The position numbers and the translations under genes were made by a program. Below are positions 1-8,719 of a stretch of 64,000 nucleotides of DNA, piece by piece. The notes beneath the pieces are model-generated. The model had not been told where the DNA came from and did not search any database. It saw nothing but the letters and a program-made list of their open reading frames with translations. The DNA is from Thermoanaerobacter pseudethanolicus ATCC 33223 (GTDB lineage Bacteria > Bacillota > Thermoanaerobacteria > Thermoanaerobacterales > Thermoanaerobacteraceae). Location of the stretch: the NCBI RefSeq assembly GCF_000019085.1, contig NC_010321.1, positions 1,561,001-1,625,000 of the forward strand, written 5' to 3'. Positions within the stretch are counted from its first letter, which is position 1; the number at the start of each line of letters is the position of its first letter.

Positions 1-172
1 CAATCCTTAAGAGTCTCAAATATTCTTGTCTTGCAAAATCGTACTTTAGCCTTGCTAACTTTATCTTGAGGTAGTTGTCATTTTCCAGCATTTCTAAATT
101 TCTTTCTGCTTCTTTCATCGCCTTTAGTGCTTTATCTATCTCCCGTAACAACGCAGTACCTGTTATTTCCAT
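1..172 (-). CDS. Small hypothetical protein, 3' end outside the window
   Basis: The open frame begins with ATG at 172 after the ribosome binding site AAGGTGG and runs off the left edge, giving at least 57 residues. The product is highly charged and helical, with heptad-like leucines (LLREIDKALKAMKEAERNL near the start), and has no cysteine or membrane segment. The pattern weakly recalls the small DUF2508/YaaL family, but this is only an impression. It lies 48 bases downstream of folC on the same strand and is probably cotranscribed with it. Confidence 0.6.
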   Translation of the reverse strand, partial: MEITGTALLREIDKALKAMKEAERNLEMLENDNYLKIKLARLKYDFARQEYLRLLRI

Positions 173-220
173 AACAACCACCTTCTCATTACGGCCTTTA
201 CACCTTACATTATATTAAAA

Positions 221-1504
221 CTATGTCTTAATTATTACCTTTTTAAGCATAGACCTCACATAACCAATCATGTACAATGAACCACAAAAAAGCACCATAT
301 CCTCTTCCTTAGCTATATCCAAGGCGTATTTTACTGCCTTTTCAATATTTTCAATTGGAATTACGTTTTCTTTATCTATCTTTTGTGCAAGTTCACTTGC
401 CTTATAAGCTCTTTCACTTATTGGGGTGGTTGTTATTATCATATCTGCCTCTGGCACAATTATATCCAACATCTTCTGTGTATCTTTGTCTTTAAGCATT
501 CCAATTACTAAAATCAATTTATCGTATTTAAATAATTTTAGAGACTCTTTCAAAACAGTCATTCCTTGAGGATTGTGAGCACCGTCTATCACTACGTAGG
601 GTTTTTTTCTCATTACTTCCAATCTTCCAGGCCATTTTGCCCTGTAAAGCCCTTCCTTTATATCTTTTTCTGTGACTTCATACCCATACATTCTTAATTT
701 TTCTACACTCTCTACTGCCAAAGCAGCATTGTAAATCTGATGTTCTCCCAATAAAGTAATTTTTAAGTCCTTGTATTTTTTGTAGTCAAAAATCTGAAAA
801 TCAGGGTTTTGTTCTTTTATAATTACGTTACTTTTTTCAAGTACAGTCAAATAAGCATTTCTTACCTCACAGGCTTCTATGATGACCTTCATCGCTTCTG
901 GTTGCTGATAAAAACTCACTACAACTCCCTTTTGCTTGATGATTCCGGCTTTTTCATATGCAATCTCTCCTAAAGTATGTCCCAATCTGTCTGTATGGTC
1001 ATAATCAATAGTCGTTATGACAGAAACCAAAGAAGAATCTATGGCATTTGTCGCGTCAAATCTGCCTCCAAGCCCCACTTCCAATACTACAAAATCCACC
1101 TTTTCATCGTAAAAATATTTAAAAGCAATTGCAGTTATCACTTCAAATTCTGTCGGATGATTGTAGCCTTCTTTTACCATTTTAGATATTATAGGTTTTA
1201 TATACTCAACATAGTAAATCAACTTTTCCTTGGAAATATTTTCTCCGTTTATTCTCATTCTTTCTTCAAATTCTTCGAGGTAGGGAGAAGTATATAAAGC
1301 TACTTTGTATCCAGCCTGCTGCAAAATGTTGCTTATAAAAGCTGATGTAGAGCCTTTTCCATTTGTACCAGCAACGTGGATAATTTTAAGGTTTTTTTGA
1401 GGATTCCCCATATAACTTAATAATCTTCTTATATTTTCTAATCCCAACTTTATGCCAAATTTGTATGTACCATGTATGTAGCTAATCGCTTCTTCATAAT
1501 TCAT
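221..1504 (-). CDS. folC: Bifunctional folylpolyglutamate synthase / dihydrofolate synthase
   Basis: FolC is a cytosolic Mur-ligase-like enzyme that ligates glutamate to dihydropteroate and then to reduced folates, using ATP. The 427 residues match the usual family length. The ATP-binding loop HVAGTNGKGST is at residues 43-53, the motif GEIAYEKAGIIK lies mid-protein and the C-terminal-domain signature DGAHNPQG is near residue 305. The start is supported by GGAGATGGG five bases before ATG. It is the last recognisable member of a minus-strand run valS-GNAT-folC, an arrangement common in Firmicutes. Confidence 0.96.
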   Translation of the reverse strand: MNYEEAISYIHGTYKFGIKLGLENIRRLLSYMGNPQKNLKIIHVAGTNGKGSTSAFISNILQQAGYKVALYTSPYLEEFEERMRINGENISKEKLIYYVEYIKPIISKMVKEGYNHPTEFEVITAIAFKYFYDEKVDFVVLEVGLGGRFDATNAIDSSLVSVITTIDYDHTDRLGHTLGEIAYEKAGIIKQKGVVVSFYQQPEAMKVIIEACEVRNAYLTVLEKSNVIIKEQNPDFQIFDYKKYKDLKITLLGEHQIYNAALAVESVEKLRMYGYEVTEKDIKEGLYRAKWPGRLEVMRKKPYVVIDGAHNPQGMTVLKESLKLFKYDKLILVIGMLKDKDTQKMLDIIVPEADMIITTTPISERAYKASELAQKIDKENVIPIENIEKAVKYALDIAKEEDMVLFCGSLYMIGYVRSMLKKVIIKT

Positions 1505-1532
1505 TTAAGCCCATCTCCCATATAAACGGATT

Positions 1533-2069
1533 TTACAAAAACAATCCCATCAAAACCTCATCTACGTATTCATCACCAATTTTAAACTGTTTTTTTCTTC
1601 TACCCTCTTCTTCAAAACCAAATTTCTTATAAAGGTGTATTGCTACTTCATTGGTACTAAAAACACTGAGGCAAAGTTTTTCATAACCTTTGCTTTTTGC
1701 CCAATTAATAGCTTCTGTAAACAATTTTGTTCCGATTCCTATATTCCTAAATCGAGCGTCTATACTTATACCTATTTCTCCTACATGTTGTACTTTAGGA
1801 GACCTTCCTCCATAATAACGAAAGAGAGTAAGGCAGCCTACGATTTCTCCACCGTAGTCTGCCACTAGGATCAAATCTTTGTTGCGGTCTAAATTTTTTA
1901 TAAGCTGTTTTTCTTCCTCTTCAGACCAGTTAAATGTCTCTGACACCATATACAATTTTTCTCTTCCAACACTGCTTAAAAGCTTTATTATCCCCCTCGC
2001 ATCTTTTATCTTAGCCTCTCTTATCACCAGTTGAGGCTCTTTTTTTGGCCTTTTAAACAAAGATAACAT
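1533..2069 (-). CDS. GNAT family N-acetyltransferase
   Basis: The 178-residue protein has a GNAT fold: an N-terminal strand-helix region, the acetyl-CoA loop R-F-R-N-I-G-I-G-T around residues 105-113, and a C-terminal part with NEVAIHLYKKFGFEEEG, the usual end of the fold. The substrate cannot be read from sequence. Some relatives are RimI-like ribosomal protein acetyltransferases, but the loop alone does not prove this. GGGGG lies six bases before ATG. The gene sits between valS and folC with gaps of 17 and 28 bases and is likely in the same transcript. Confidence 0.88.
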   Translation of the reverse strand: MLSLFKRPKKEPQLVIREAKIKDARGIIKLLSSVGREKLYMVSETFNWSEEEEKQLIKNLDRNKDLILVADYGGEIVGCLTLFRYYGGRSPKVQHVGEIGISIDARFRNIGIGTKLFTEAINWAKSKGYEKLCLSVFSTNEVAIHLYKKFGFEEEGRRKKQFKIGDEYVDEVLMGLFL

Positions 2070-2086
2070 ACAAATCCCCCTAGAGG

Positions 2087-4726
2087 TTAACTCTTTAATA
2101 ACTTAAGTCTTTCCTCTATGTTTTTAAGCATTGTAGTATATTTTTCCAATTTTTCTCTTTCTGCATTAACTACTTTTTCTGGCGCTTTTTTGACGAAATT
2201 TTCATTATTTAAAAGCCCTTGTGCTCTTTCAATTTCGCTTATCACTTTTTGTCTTTCTTCATTAAGCCTCTTTATCTCTTCTTCTAAGTCAATTAAATCT
2301 TCAAGTGGAAGTACCACCAATCCTCCTTCTATTGCTCCACTCAAAGCTTTATGAGGAATTTTACTCTTATCTGTTTCAATTACAACTTCGCTAGCACCTG
2401 CAAGTTTCATTATATAATTTGTGCCCACTTCAAACACCTTTACATAATTTTCATTTTCAACAGCCACAATAACTTTTGCTTTTTTAGAAGGGGAAACATT
2501 TGCTTCTGCTCTTAAATTTCTAATGGTCCTAATAGCTTCCATTATAATCTCAGCATTTTTCGCTTCTTCAGTGAAATCCAGTTCTTCTTTGTATTTCGGC
2601 CATTCAGCAATCATTATGCTCTCGCCTTCATGAGGTAAATTCTGCCATATTTCTTCAGTTATAAAAGGCATAAAAGGATGCAAAAGCCTCAAAGTATTAT
2701 CAAGCACATATCTTAGAACAGACTTTGTAACCTTTTTAGCTTCAAGGTTGTCACTGTATAACACAGGTTTACTAAGTTCTATATACCAATCGCAAAATTC
2801 ACTCCACACAAAGTCATAAAGTTTTGTCGCAGCTATTCCTAACTCAAATTTTTCTAAATTCTCTGTCACTTCTTTTACTATGTTGTTATACCTTGTCAAA
2901 ATCCACTTATCAGCAATAGTCAACCCATCTGTATAAAGGTTAGTATCATTATCAGTTAAATTCAGCAACACATACCTTGAAGCGTTCCACAATTTATTTG
3001 CAAAGTTTCTGCTGAGTTCAACTTTATCTTGACTAAACCTCATATCGTTTCCTGGGGCATTTCCTATGACTAATGTAAACCTTAAAGTGTCTGCCCCATA
3101 TTCTTCAATAACCTCTAATGGGTCTATCCCATTGCCAAGAGATTTGCTCATTTTTCTACCTTGAGCATCTCTGACTAAACCATGTATCAAAACATGCTTA
3201 AATGGCACTTCTTTCATGAATTCCAAACTCATAAAAATCATTCTTGCAACCCAGAAGAAAATTATGTCATATCCTGTAACAAGAACATCAGTAGGATAGA
3301 AGTATTGGAGGTCTTCTGTTCCTTCCGGCCAACCCATAGTAGAGAAAGGCCAAAGTGCAGAACTAAACCAAGTGTCTAATACATCTTCGTCTTGATGTAT
3401 GTGGGGGCTTCCACAAGCTTCACATTTTTGCGGGTCTTTACGCGATACAGTTATATGACCACAGTCATCGCAGTACCAGGCAGGAATTCTGTGTCCCCAC
3501 CATAATTGCCTGGAAATACACCAATCCTTTATGTTTTCTAACCAATTAGTGTATATTTTCTCAAACCGTTCTGGCACAAATTTTATTTTTCCTTCTTTTA
3601 CAACCTCTAAAGCAGGTTTAGCTAAAGGTTCCATCTTTACAAACCACTGTTTGGAAAGTAGAGGCTCAACTACTGTATCGCATCTGTAACAATGCCCCAC
3701 ATTGTGAACGTGGTCTTCAACTTTTAGAAGTAGTCCGAGATTTTTGAGGTCTTCGACTATTCTTTCTCTCGCCTCATATCTATCAAGACCTTTATATTTT
3801 CCTCCATTTTCATTGATTATCGCATTCTCATTCATTATATTGATAAATGGAAGATTATGTCTTAATCCCATCTCAAAATCATTTGGGTCATGGGCAGGTG
3901 TAACTTTTACAGCACCTGTTCCAAATGAAGGGTCAACGTAACTGTCAGCAATTACAGGTATCTCTCTTCCTACAAGTGGCAGTATCAAAGTCTTACCTAC
4001 CACATCCTTATACCTTTCATCATCAGGATTTACAGCAACTGCTACATCCCCCAGCATCGTCTCAGGCCTCGTCGTAGCTATAACTACATATCCATCTTCA
4101 CCTTTTATGGGGTATTTGATGTACCACAAATGCCCTTTTTGCTCTTTATGTTCCACTTCCGCATCAGATAAAGCAGTGTTGCAGTCTGGACACCAATTTA
4201 TTATCCTGTCTCCTCTATATATGAGCCCTTTTTCATAGAGGGAGACAAAAACTTCTCTTACCGCCCTTGAACATACTTCATCCATAGTAAAGCGTGTCCT
4301 TGTCCAATCACAAGAAGAACCCAACTTTTTTAATTGGCTTAAAATACGGTTTTCGTATTTGTCCTTCCATGCCCATGCCCTTTTCAAAAACTCTTCTCTT
4401 CCTATTTCTTTCTTTGTGAGCCCCGTTTCTTCTCTTATCGTGTCTAAAACTTTTATCTCCGTCGCAATGCTGGCATGGTCTGAGCCAGGTATCCACAAAG
4501 CTGCATAACCCTGCATTCTTTTCCATCTTATCAATATGTCCTGCAAAGTATTGTCAAGTGCATGTCCCATATGTAATTGCCCTGTTATGTTTGGAGGCGG
4601 TATAACAATGGTAAATGGCTGTTTTTCAGGGTCTATTTTAGGAGTAAAATATCCTTTTTCCATCCAAAAAGCATAAATTCTATCTTCAAATTCCTTTGGA
4701 TTGTACGTCTTAGCTATCTCTTTCAT
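2087..4726 (-). CDS. valS: Valine--tRNA ligase
   Basis: ValS charges tRNA-Val with valine and edits mischarged threonine. All 879 residues fit the bacterial family. The class I signature HMGH is at residues 52-55 and KMSKS near residue 525. The CP1 editing domain carries [10 protein letters not shown]. Two CxxC pairs near residues 425-445 resemble the zinc-binding insertion seen in many bacterial ValRS. The C-terminal 60 residues form the expected tRNA-binding coiled coil. The gene follows a T-box leader that should couple expression to uncharged tRNA-Val. Confidence 0.98.
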   Translation of the reverse strand: MKEIAKTYNPKEFEDRIYAFWMEKGYFTPKIDPEKQPFTIVIPPPNITGQLHMGHALDNTLQDILIRWKRMQGYAALWIPGSDHASIATEIKVLDTIREETGLTKKEIGREEFLKRAWAWKDKYENRILSQLKKLGSSCDWTRTRFTMDEVCSRAVREVFVSLYEKGLIYRGDRIINWCPDCNTALSDAEVEHKEQKGHLWYIKYPIKGEDGYVVIATTRPETMLGDVAVAVNPDDERYKDVVGKTLILPLVGREIPVIADSYVDPSFGTGAVKVTPAHDPNDFEMGLRHNLPFINIMNENAIINENGGKYKGLDRYEARERIVEDLKNLGLLLKVEDHVHNVGHCYRCDTVVEPLLSKQWFVKMEPLAKPALEVVKEGKIKFVPERFEKIYTNWLENIKDWCISRQLWWGHRIPAWYCDDCGHITVSRKDPQKCEACGSPHIHQDEDVLDTWFSSALWPFSTMGWPEGTEDLQYFYPTDVLVTGYDIIFFWVARMIFMSLEFMKEVPFKHVLIHGLVRDAQGRKMSKSLGNGIDPLEVIEEYGADTLRFTLVIGNAPGNDMRFSQDKVELSRNFANKLWNASRYVLLNLTDNDTNLYTDGLTIADKWILTRYNNIVKEVTENLEKFELGIAATKLYDFVWSEFCDWYIELSKPVLYSDNLEAKKVTKSVLRYVLDNTLRLLHPFMPFITEEIWQNLPHEGESIMIAEWPKYKEELDFTEEAKNAEIIMEAIRTIRNLRAEANVSPSKKAKVIVAVENENYVKVFEVGTNYIMKLAGASEVVIETDKSKIPHKALSGAIEGGLVVLPLEDLIDLEEEIKRLNEERQKVISEIERAQGLLNNENFVKKAPEKVVNAEREKLEKYTTMLKNIEERLKLLKS

Positions 4727-4739
4727 GCCTTACACTCCC

Positions 4740-4984
4740 TCCGTAAAATTTTAAAACCCTTTCACCCACAAAGGGCGAAAGGGCATTTCGCGGTACCACC
4801 TTTATTTATCACTCAAGCTATAACGGGCAGACCCGTTTAAACCTACTGAACTTCGGTTTACAGGCTCCAGAGCTACCTTCAGTGTACCTTTGGCGGGAAT
4901 CCTTTCAGCCCATGGGATATCCCTCTCTTTAGCCAGTATACACTTACTCCTCTCTTTCATAGCCTTATATTCCATTTGATATAT
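4740..4984 (-). promoter_or_regulatory. T-box riboswitch leader of valS
   Basis: The conserved T-box core GGTGGTACCGCG is at 4789-4800 (minus strand). It is followed by an intrinsic terminator at 4745-4783 whose 11-bp stem (CCCTTTCGCCC / GGGTGAAAGGG) competes with the antiterminator. Upstream, 4810-4970 holds the Stem I region, including AGTAAGTG and GGTAGCTCTGG. Two in-loop GTA triplets are candidate valine specifier codons; I cannot choose between them without a fold. The placement immediately before valS fits a valine-responsive T-box. Confidence 0.93.
4745..4783 (-). terminator. T-box regulated intrinsic terminator before valS
   Basis: An 11-bp stem with one G-T pair (4757-4783, loop TTTGT) is followed on the minus strand by TTTTAAAATTTT. 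It is the terminator arm of the T-box switch. Confidence 0.9.
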
Positions 4985-5013
4985 AATATATATAAAATCT
5001 CACCAATTGTCAA
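4985..5013 (-). promoter_or_regulatory. Sigma-A-type promoter of the valS T-box transcript
   Basis: TTGACA (5008-5013) and TATATT (4985-4990) on the minus strand are separated by exactly 17 bases and lie just upstream of the T-box leader. Confidence 0.8.
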
Positions 5014-5106
5014 CAGTTAAGTTGTTTTAAAACAAACAATCAGATTAAATTTGCATAAGTATGATATAATGATAATAAGAAGATGTTTTAAATCGAGGTG
5101 TAAAAA

Positions 5107-5529
5107 ATGTTAAAATTTCATGTTAAGGCAATTACAATGGACGTAGAAGGAAATTTCTCCGTCCTATTGACAGATGAAGAGGAAAAGAAAGTTTTGCCCA
5201 TCGTCATAGGTCCATTGGAAGCCCAAAACATAGCTATCCCTCTTCAAGGAATTACACCGCCTCGCCCTTTAACCCCCGACCTTTTAAAATCTGTTATTGA
5301 ACAACTTGGAGGAAAACCTGAAAAAGTTGTAATTACTGATTTAAAAGATGACACTTATTATGCAGAGCTTTATATAAAACAAGGGGATAGAGTTATAAAA
5401 TTAGACTCAAGGCCCAGTGATGCTATAGCTTTAGCAATACGAACTGATATACCAATTTTCTTAAATGTTCGTTTAGCGGAATTCACTTATGATATGGCAG
5501 ATTTAAAATTTGAAGATGGAGATAATTAA
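5107..5529 (+). CDS. Bifunctional nuclease family protein (DUF151)
   Basis: This 140-residue protein spans a full BFN (DUF151) domain. Visible family features are LPIVIGPLEAQNIAIPLQG near residues 35-55, the stretch ITDLKDDTYYAELYI, and SRPSDAIALAIR near residues 100-110. Relatives have been reported to degrade nucleic acids, but the role here is inferred from family only. GAGGTG precedes ATG at ordinary spacing and TATAAT lies upstream at about 5065. It is a single-gene unit with its own terminator. Confidence 0.9.
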   Translation: MLKFHVKAITMDVEGNFSVLLTDEEEKKVLPIVIGPLEAQNIAIPLQGITPPRPLTPDLLKSVIEQLGGKPEKVVITDLKDDTYYAELYIKQGDRVIKLDSRPSDAIALAIRTDIPIFLNVRLAEFTYDMADLKFEDGDN

Positions 5530-5539
5530 AATTCTACTG

Positions 5540-5572
5540 GCCCTCTTAAAAATTTAAGAGGGCTACTTTTTT
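5540..5572 (+). terminator. Intrinsic terminator after DUF151 gene
   Basis: The palindrome GCCCTCTTAAA / TTTAAGAGGGC is followed by TACTTTTTT. Confidence 0.9.
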
Positions 5573-5578
5573 AAAGAA

Positions 5579-5609
5579 TTGTTAACCATTATGTAAAAAT
5601 AGTTGACAA
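5579..5609 (+). promoter_or_regulatory. Predicted BirA operator of bioY
   Basis: Half-sites TTGTTAACC (5579-5587) and AGTTGACAA (5601-5609) form an imperfect inverted repeat; extended outward it is AGAATTGTTAACC against AGTTGACAATTCT. This matches the Firmicute biotin-repressor consensus TTGTTAACC...GGTTAACAA, with a 13-base centre here. The right half-site contains the -35 box of the bioY promoter, so BirA binding would block RNA polymerase. Confidence 0.85.
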
Positions 5610-5631
5610 TTCTTTTTAAAAAAAATATAAT
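5603..5631 (+). promoter_or_regulatory. bioY promoter
   Basis: TTGACA (5603-5608) and TATAAT (5626-5631) are perfect consensus boxes with a 17-base spacer. Confidence 0.88.
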
Positions 5632-5664
5632 AATTGTTGTAATAATACAATGAGGAGGAAAAAT

Positions 5665-6213
5665 ATGATAAAAACTAAAGACATGATTTTAGCTTCTCTT
5701 TTTGCTGCTATTACTTTTATAATGGGTTTTGTAAAAATACCTTTGCCTTTTTCTCCAGTACCTATCACAGGGCAGACTTTTGCAGTTATGTTAGCCGGAG
5801 GACTTTTAAATCCTACATCAGCATTTTTGAGCCTTTTTATTTTTGACCTTTTAGGTGCAATTGGAATACCTGTGTTTGCAGGACTTACCGGAGGACTAAA
5901 TATTTTAATAGGTCCTACAGGAGGATATATTTTAAGTTGGCCCTTTGCAGCCTTTTTAATCTCTTTGACTTTAAAAAATAAAAAAGCAAATTTTATTAAT
6001 ATTTTTATAAGCTATCTCTTATTTGCAATAATTTTTGTTTATATTTTAGGAGTAACTCAGCTCTCTTTTGTTACAGGAATACCATTTAAAAAAGCCATTT
6101 TAGCCGGGGCACTTCCTTTTATACCTGGCGACTTAATCAAAGCATTTATCGCTTCCTATCTCACTTTAAAATTAAAACCTGTTATAAAATCTAATGAAAA
6201 AAGGCAAGGTTGA
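5665..6213 (+). CDS. bioY: Biotin ECF transporter S component BioY
   Basis: BioY is the membrane-embedded biotin-binding subunit of an energy-coupling-factor transporter. The protein has about six hydrophobic segments and the family stretch LIGPTGGYILSWPFAAF in its middle. I chose ATG at 5665 because GAGGAGG (5652-5658) lies seven bases before it; the upstream in-frame ATG at 5650 would put that ribosome binding site inside the gene. No ECF ATPase or EcfT gene is adjacent, so it presumably shares the common energising module. Upstream BirA operator supports biotin control. Confidence 0.94.
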   Translation: MIKTKDMILASLFAAITFIMGFVKIPLPFSPVPITGQTFAVMLAGGLLNPTSAFLSLFIFDLLGAIGIPVFAGLTGGLNILIGPTGGYILSWPFAAFLISLTLKNKKANFINIFISYLLFAIIFVYILGVTQLSFVTGIPFKKAILAGALPFIPGDLIKAFIASYLTLKLKPVIKSNEKRQG

Positions 6214-6229
6214 ACCCTTGCCTTTTTTC
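6197..6229. terminator. Bidirectional terminator between bioY and the convergent secreted-protein gene
   Basis: AAAAAAGGCAAGG / CCTTGCCTTTTTT forms a near-perfect palindrome with A and T tracts on both sides, serving both convergent genes. Confidence 0.88.
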
Positions 6230-6230
6230 A

Positions 6231-6788
6231 TTACTGCTGAACAGTTGGTCCAAAGTTTCCTCTATAGCCTGCTCCTTTATGCGCTCCTTTAGCACCAAAA
6301 CCTGCTCCCAAGCCTACACCTGTATTGCCATTGCTATTTTTTCCAAGTCCAAGACCTAAACCTACACCTGAACCTTTACCATATTGACATGTTCCATCCC
6401 ATGAATTTATCTTGTCTTCAATGGTTTTTTTGATTGTGTCAGCCCTATCCTGAGTTATTTTACCATCTTTAACTAATTGGTCTATAAACCCTTCTTTTTG
6501 CTCAATTAAAGCTTTTTTCAGATTGTCAAGTGTTATGCCATTTTCTTCTGCAATCTGAACTATTGTTTTCCCTGATTGAAGTTCACTTAAAATTTCATCT
6601 GCTGTCTTACCTGTCAGTTTTGCAAGAAAATCTGCATTTCTACTCATTCCGTATCTTGGTGCTGTCGTAGAATATTGAGGTGGAGTTGAAGAACTAGCTG
6701 TATTGCCAGTTGTGGCTGCATAAGCAGCTATTCCACTTAAAAGCATACCTCCTGTAAGTACTACTGCTACTACCTTTTTGAAATTCAT
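6231..6788 (-). CDS. Secreted DUF2680-like protein with glycine-rich tail
   Basis: The 185-residue product has a signal peptide (lysines at 4-5, hydrophobic core VVAVVLTGGMLLSGIAAYA). One helical unit follows, LDNLKKALIEQKEGFIDQLV with KDGKITQDRADTIKKTIEDK, resembling the repeats of the neighbouring gene. It ends with a low-complexity tail rich in glycine (GVGLGLGLGKN, GVGLGAGFGAKG). It is extracellular by inference; function is unknown. It and the next gene share an unusual three-box upstream element, suggesting joint control by the adjacent response regulator. Confidence 0.75.
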   Translation of the reverse strand: MNFKKVVAVVLTGGMLLSGIAAYAATTGNTASSSTPPQYSTTAPRYGMSRNADFLAKLTGKTADEILSELQSGKTIVQIAEENGITLDNLKKALIEQKEGFIDQLVKDGKITQDRADTIKKTIEDKINSWDGTCQYGKGSGVGLGLGLGKNSNGNTGVGLGAGFGAKGAHKGAGYRGNFGPTVQQ

Positions 6789-6853
6789 TTAAAACCACAC
6801 TCCTTTTTTGATTTTTGTTTTTTATTTGTTACACTTATATAATAACCCTTTAG

Positions 6854-6891
6854 TTTGAGATAACTATATTGGATTTGTGAAGGATGTGTGA
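6854..6891 (-). promoter_or_regulatory. Three-box operator upstream of the glycine-tail DUF2680-like gene
   Basis: On the plus strand the boxes are TTTGA (6854), TGTGA (6876) and TGTGA (6887), that is spacings of 22 and 11 bases. Read on the gene's strand they are TCACA-N6-TCACA-N17-TCAAA. The same boxes with the same spacings occur before the neighbouring gene at 7940-7977. Direct repeats of 11-base period are typical of OmpR/PhoB-class regulators. Confidence 0.65.
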
Positions 6892-6944
6892 ACATTTTTT
6901 TAGAGTAATATGAGGGTTCCTACTATGCAAAGTTTTGAAAATAG

Positions 6945-6974
6945 AAAAGAGATGGCATTTAACCATCTCTTTTT
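6945..6974 (-). terminator. Terminator after the triple-repeat secreted protein gene
   Basis: AAAAGAGATGG / CCATCTCTTTT flanks a short loop and has T and A tracts on either side; it lies 16 bases past the stop codon at 6990. Confidence 0.85.
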
Positions 6975-6989
6975 ATTCAAAAAATTCAA

Positions 6990-7883
6990 TTAGAGAGAGT
7001 TACTATACCCTTGAGGAGCAGTATTGGTTTGTCCATTTCCATTTTGCCATTTACCTTTAAAATTTCCTCTTTTTCCTTCAAAATGTTTGAAAAATCCTTG
7101 AGGCAATCCGTTTTGTTGCATATTTTTTACCATTGTATCAATTCTATTTTTAATCGTATTTCCTTGGTCCTGAGTAATAACTCCAAAGCTTACAAATTTA
7201 TCAACTAATTGTTTTTGCAATTGTGCCATTTGTTTGTAATAATTGATTAACTCATTCTTTTGCTGGTCTGTCAATTTAGATGGATCAACACCTCTCAAAA
7301 TAAACCCCAATCCATCGTTGCCACCGAACATAGCATAGCCTTTTTTATCAGCATTAGCTATTGTATTATCTATCGCACTTGTGATTTTGTTTGCTTGGTC
7401 TTGAGTCAATAATCCTTCAGAAACCAATTTGTTTACTATATCCTTCTGAAGTGACGCCATTTGTTTGTATATTTCTGTCAAAGCTGCTTTTTGTTGTTCT
7501 GTAAGCTTTGAAGTATCAATTGGGCCTATTCCAAAATATCCTTTGTCAAATCCTCTTCCGCCACCAATGAAGAAGGGAACATTGTCTTGATTTGCTTTAG
7601 AAACTTTGCTATCAATGTTTTTAATTATATTATCTGCTTGTTGTTGAGTTATAAGCCCTTCTGATAAGAGTTTGTTTATAAACTCTTTTTCAAGGTCGGC
7701 TATTCTTTTGTTGTAATCTGTAATTATTTGCTCTTGCTCTGGTGTAAGCTTTGATGTGTCAATTCCAAAAAAGCCTTTTATGCTGTTTGTCAGTGGTGAA
7801 TCAGTATTTGCTGCAAAAACTGTCAAAGGAATTGCTAAAGCCAATACAACTGCTAAAACTATTAACCATTTGTTTCTCTTCAT
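6990..7883 (-). CDS. Secreted protein with three DUF2680-type helical repeats
   Basis: The product is 297 residues with a signal peptide (MKRNKWLIVLAVVLALAIP then AFA-like cleavage region). Three repeat units of about 75-80 residues follow. Each starts DxSKLTxxQ and contains a helix ending in (L/F)VxxGxITQxQ(A/G) and a final helix (xIxxxIDxxV). The last part is basic and glycine/asparagine rich. GGAGG lies nine bases before ATG at 7883; an upstream in-frame ATG at 7919 has no such site. The role is unknown. Position next to a two-component system suggests a cell-envelope stress function, by inference. Confidence 0.8.
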   Translation of the reverse strand: MKRNKWLIVLAVVLALAIPLTVFAANTDSPLTNSIKGFFGIDTSKLTPEQEQIITDYNKRIADLEKEFINKLLSEGLITQQQADNIIKNIDSKVSKANQDNVPFFIGGGRGFDKGYFGIGPIDTSKLTEQQKAALTEIYKQMASLQKDIVNKLVSEGLLTQDQANKITSAIDNTIANADKKGYAMFGGNDGLGFILRGVDPSKLTDQQKNELINYYKQMAQLQKQLVDKFVSFGVITQDQGNTIKNRIDTMVKNMQQNGLPQGFFKHFEGKRGNFKGKWQNGNGQTNTAPQGYSNSL

Positions 7884-7939
7884 ATATGGATACCTCCTTT
7901 TAAATTTTTCCTTTTTCATTCTTTATGATACCCAAATAG

Positions 7940-7977
7940 TTTGAAGTAATTTTATATAATTTGTGAGGAAAGTGTGA
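7940..7977. promoter_or_regulatory. Three-box operator in the divergent region between secreted gene and response regulator
   Basis: TTTGA at 7940, TGTGA at 7962 and TGTGA at 7973 repeat the 22/11-base geometry of the site at 6854-6891. Flanking bases are also shared (ATAGTTTGA..., TTTGTGAGGAAAGTGTGAAG here; TTAGTTTGA..., TTTGTGAAGGATGTGTGAAC there). Lying between divergent genes, it may control both the secreted protein and the regulator itself. Confidence 0.65.
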
Positions 7978-8042
7978 AGTTTAATTTTAAATATTGTAAA
8001 CTGATTAAAAAATAATTAAACTAAAGATGGGAGGTGTTTTTT

Positions 8043-8717
8043 ATGCAAAAAGTTTTAGTAATTGAAGACGAAGAAGGAATGAGAGATATTTTAAAAACTT
8101 ATTTAGAAAATAATGGATATGAAGTATTGGTAGCTGAAAATGGCAAAATAGGGCTTGAATATTTTAATAATAATAAAGATATAAGCATAATCCTTTTAGA
8201 TATAATGCTTCCAGATATAAGTGGTTGGAGCCTTTTAAAAACAATTAGAGAAAAGTCAAAAGTGCCTGTAATGATGATAACAGCAAGAGGAGAAGAGTAT
8301 GATAAACTTTTAGGGTTTGAATTAGGAGCAGATGATTACGTTGTAAAACCTTTTAGCCCTAAAGAAGTAATCGCTCGCGTTAAAGCAATTTTGTCAAGAA
8401 CTTATGGAGCTTCAGAAGAAGAGGGGAAAACAGAATATGAAGGAATTTCTATAAATGTAAGTTTTAGGGAAGTTACGGTTGATGGAGAAAAAATTGACCT
8501 TACGCCAAAAGAATTTGACCTTTTAAAACTCTTAATAGATAATAAAGGAAAAGTTGTATCCCGCGAAAAGTGCCTTAATGAAGTATGGGGATATGATTTT
8601 TATGGAGATTTAAGAACAGTTGATACCCATATAAAACAGTTAAGAGAAAAATTAGGAGAAAAGCGCAAACTCATAAAAACAGTGTGGGGAATAGGTTACA
8701 AATTGGATGGTGAATAA
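8043..8717 (+). CDS. OmpR/PhoB-family response regulator
   Basis: The receiver domain occupies residues 1-115, with acidic residues E8-D9, phospho-acceptor D53 (LLDIMLPD) and conserved lysine in VVKPFSP. The winged-helix DNA-binding domain follows (LTPKEFDLLKLL, then DLRTVDTHIKQLREKL). I start it at ATG 8043 because GGGAGGTG at 8030-8036 is its ribosome binding site; the earlier GTG at 8034 overlaps that site. It is cotranscribed with the histidine kinase that follows after two bases. Likely target is the three-box element found next door. Confidence 0.93.
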   Translation: MQKVLVIEDEEGMRDILKTYLENNGYEVLVAENGKIGLEYFNNNKDISIILLDIMLPDISGWSLLKTIREKSKVPVMMITARGEEYDKLLGFELGADDYVVKPFSPKEVIARVKAILSRTYGASEEEGKTEYEGISINVSFREVTVDGEKIDLTPKEFDLLKLLIDNKGKVVSREKCLNEVWGYDFYGDLRTVDTHIKQLREKLGEKRKLIKTVWGIGYKLDGE

Positions 8718-8719
8718 AT

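Noticed and set aside
4577-4840. Plus-strand 87-codon frame over the T-box and valS start
   Set aside because: It overlaps the highly structured T-box and conserved valS codons and has no ribosome binding site.
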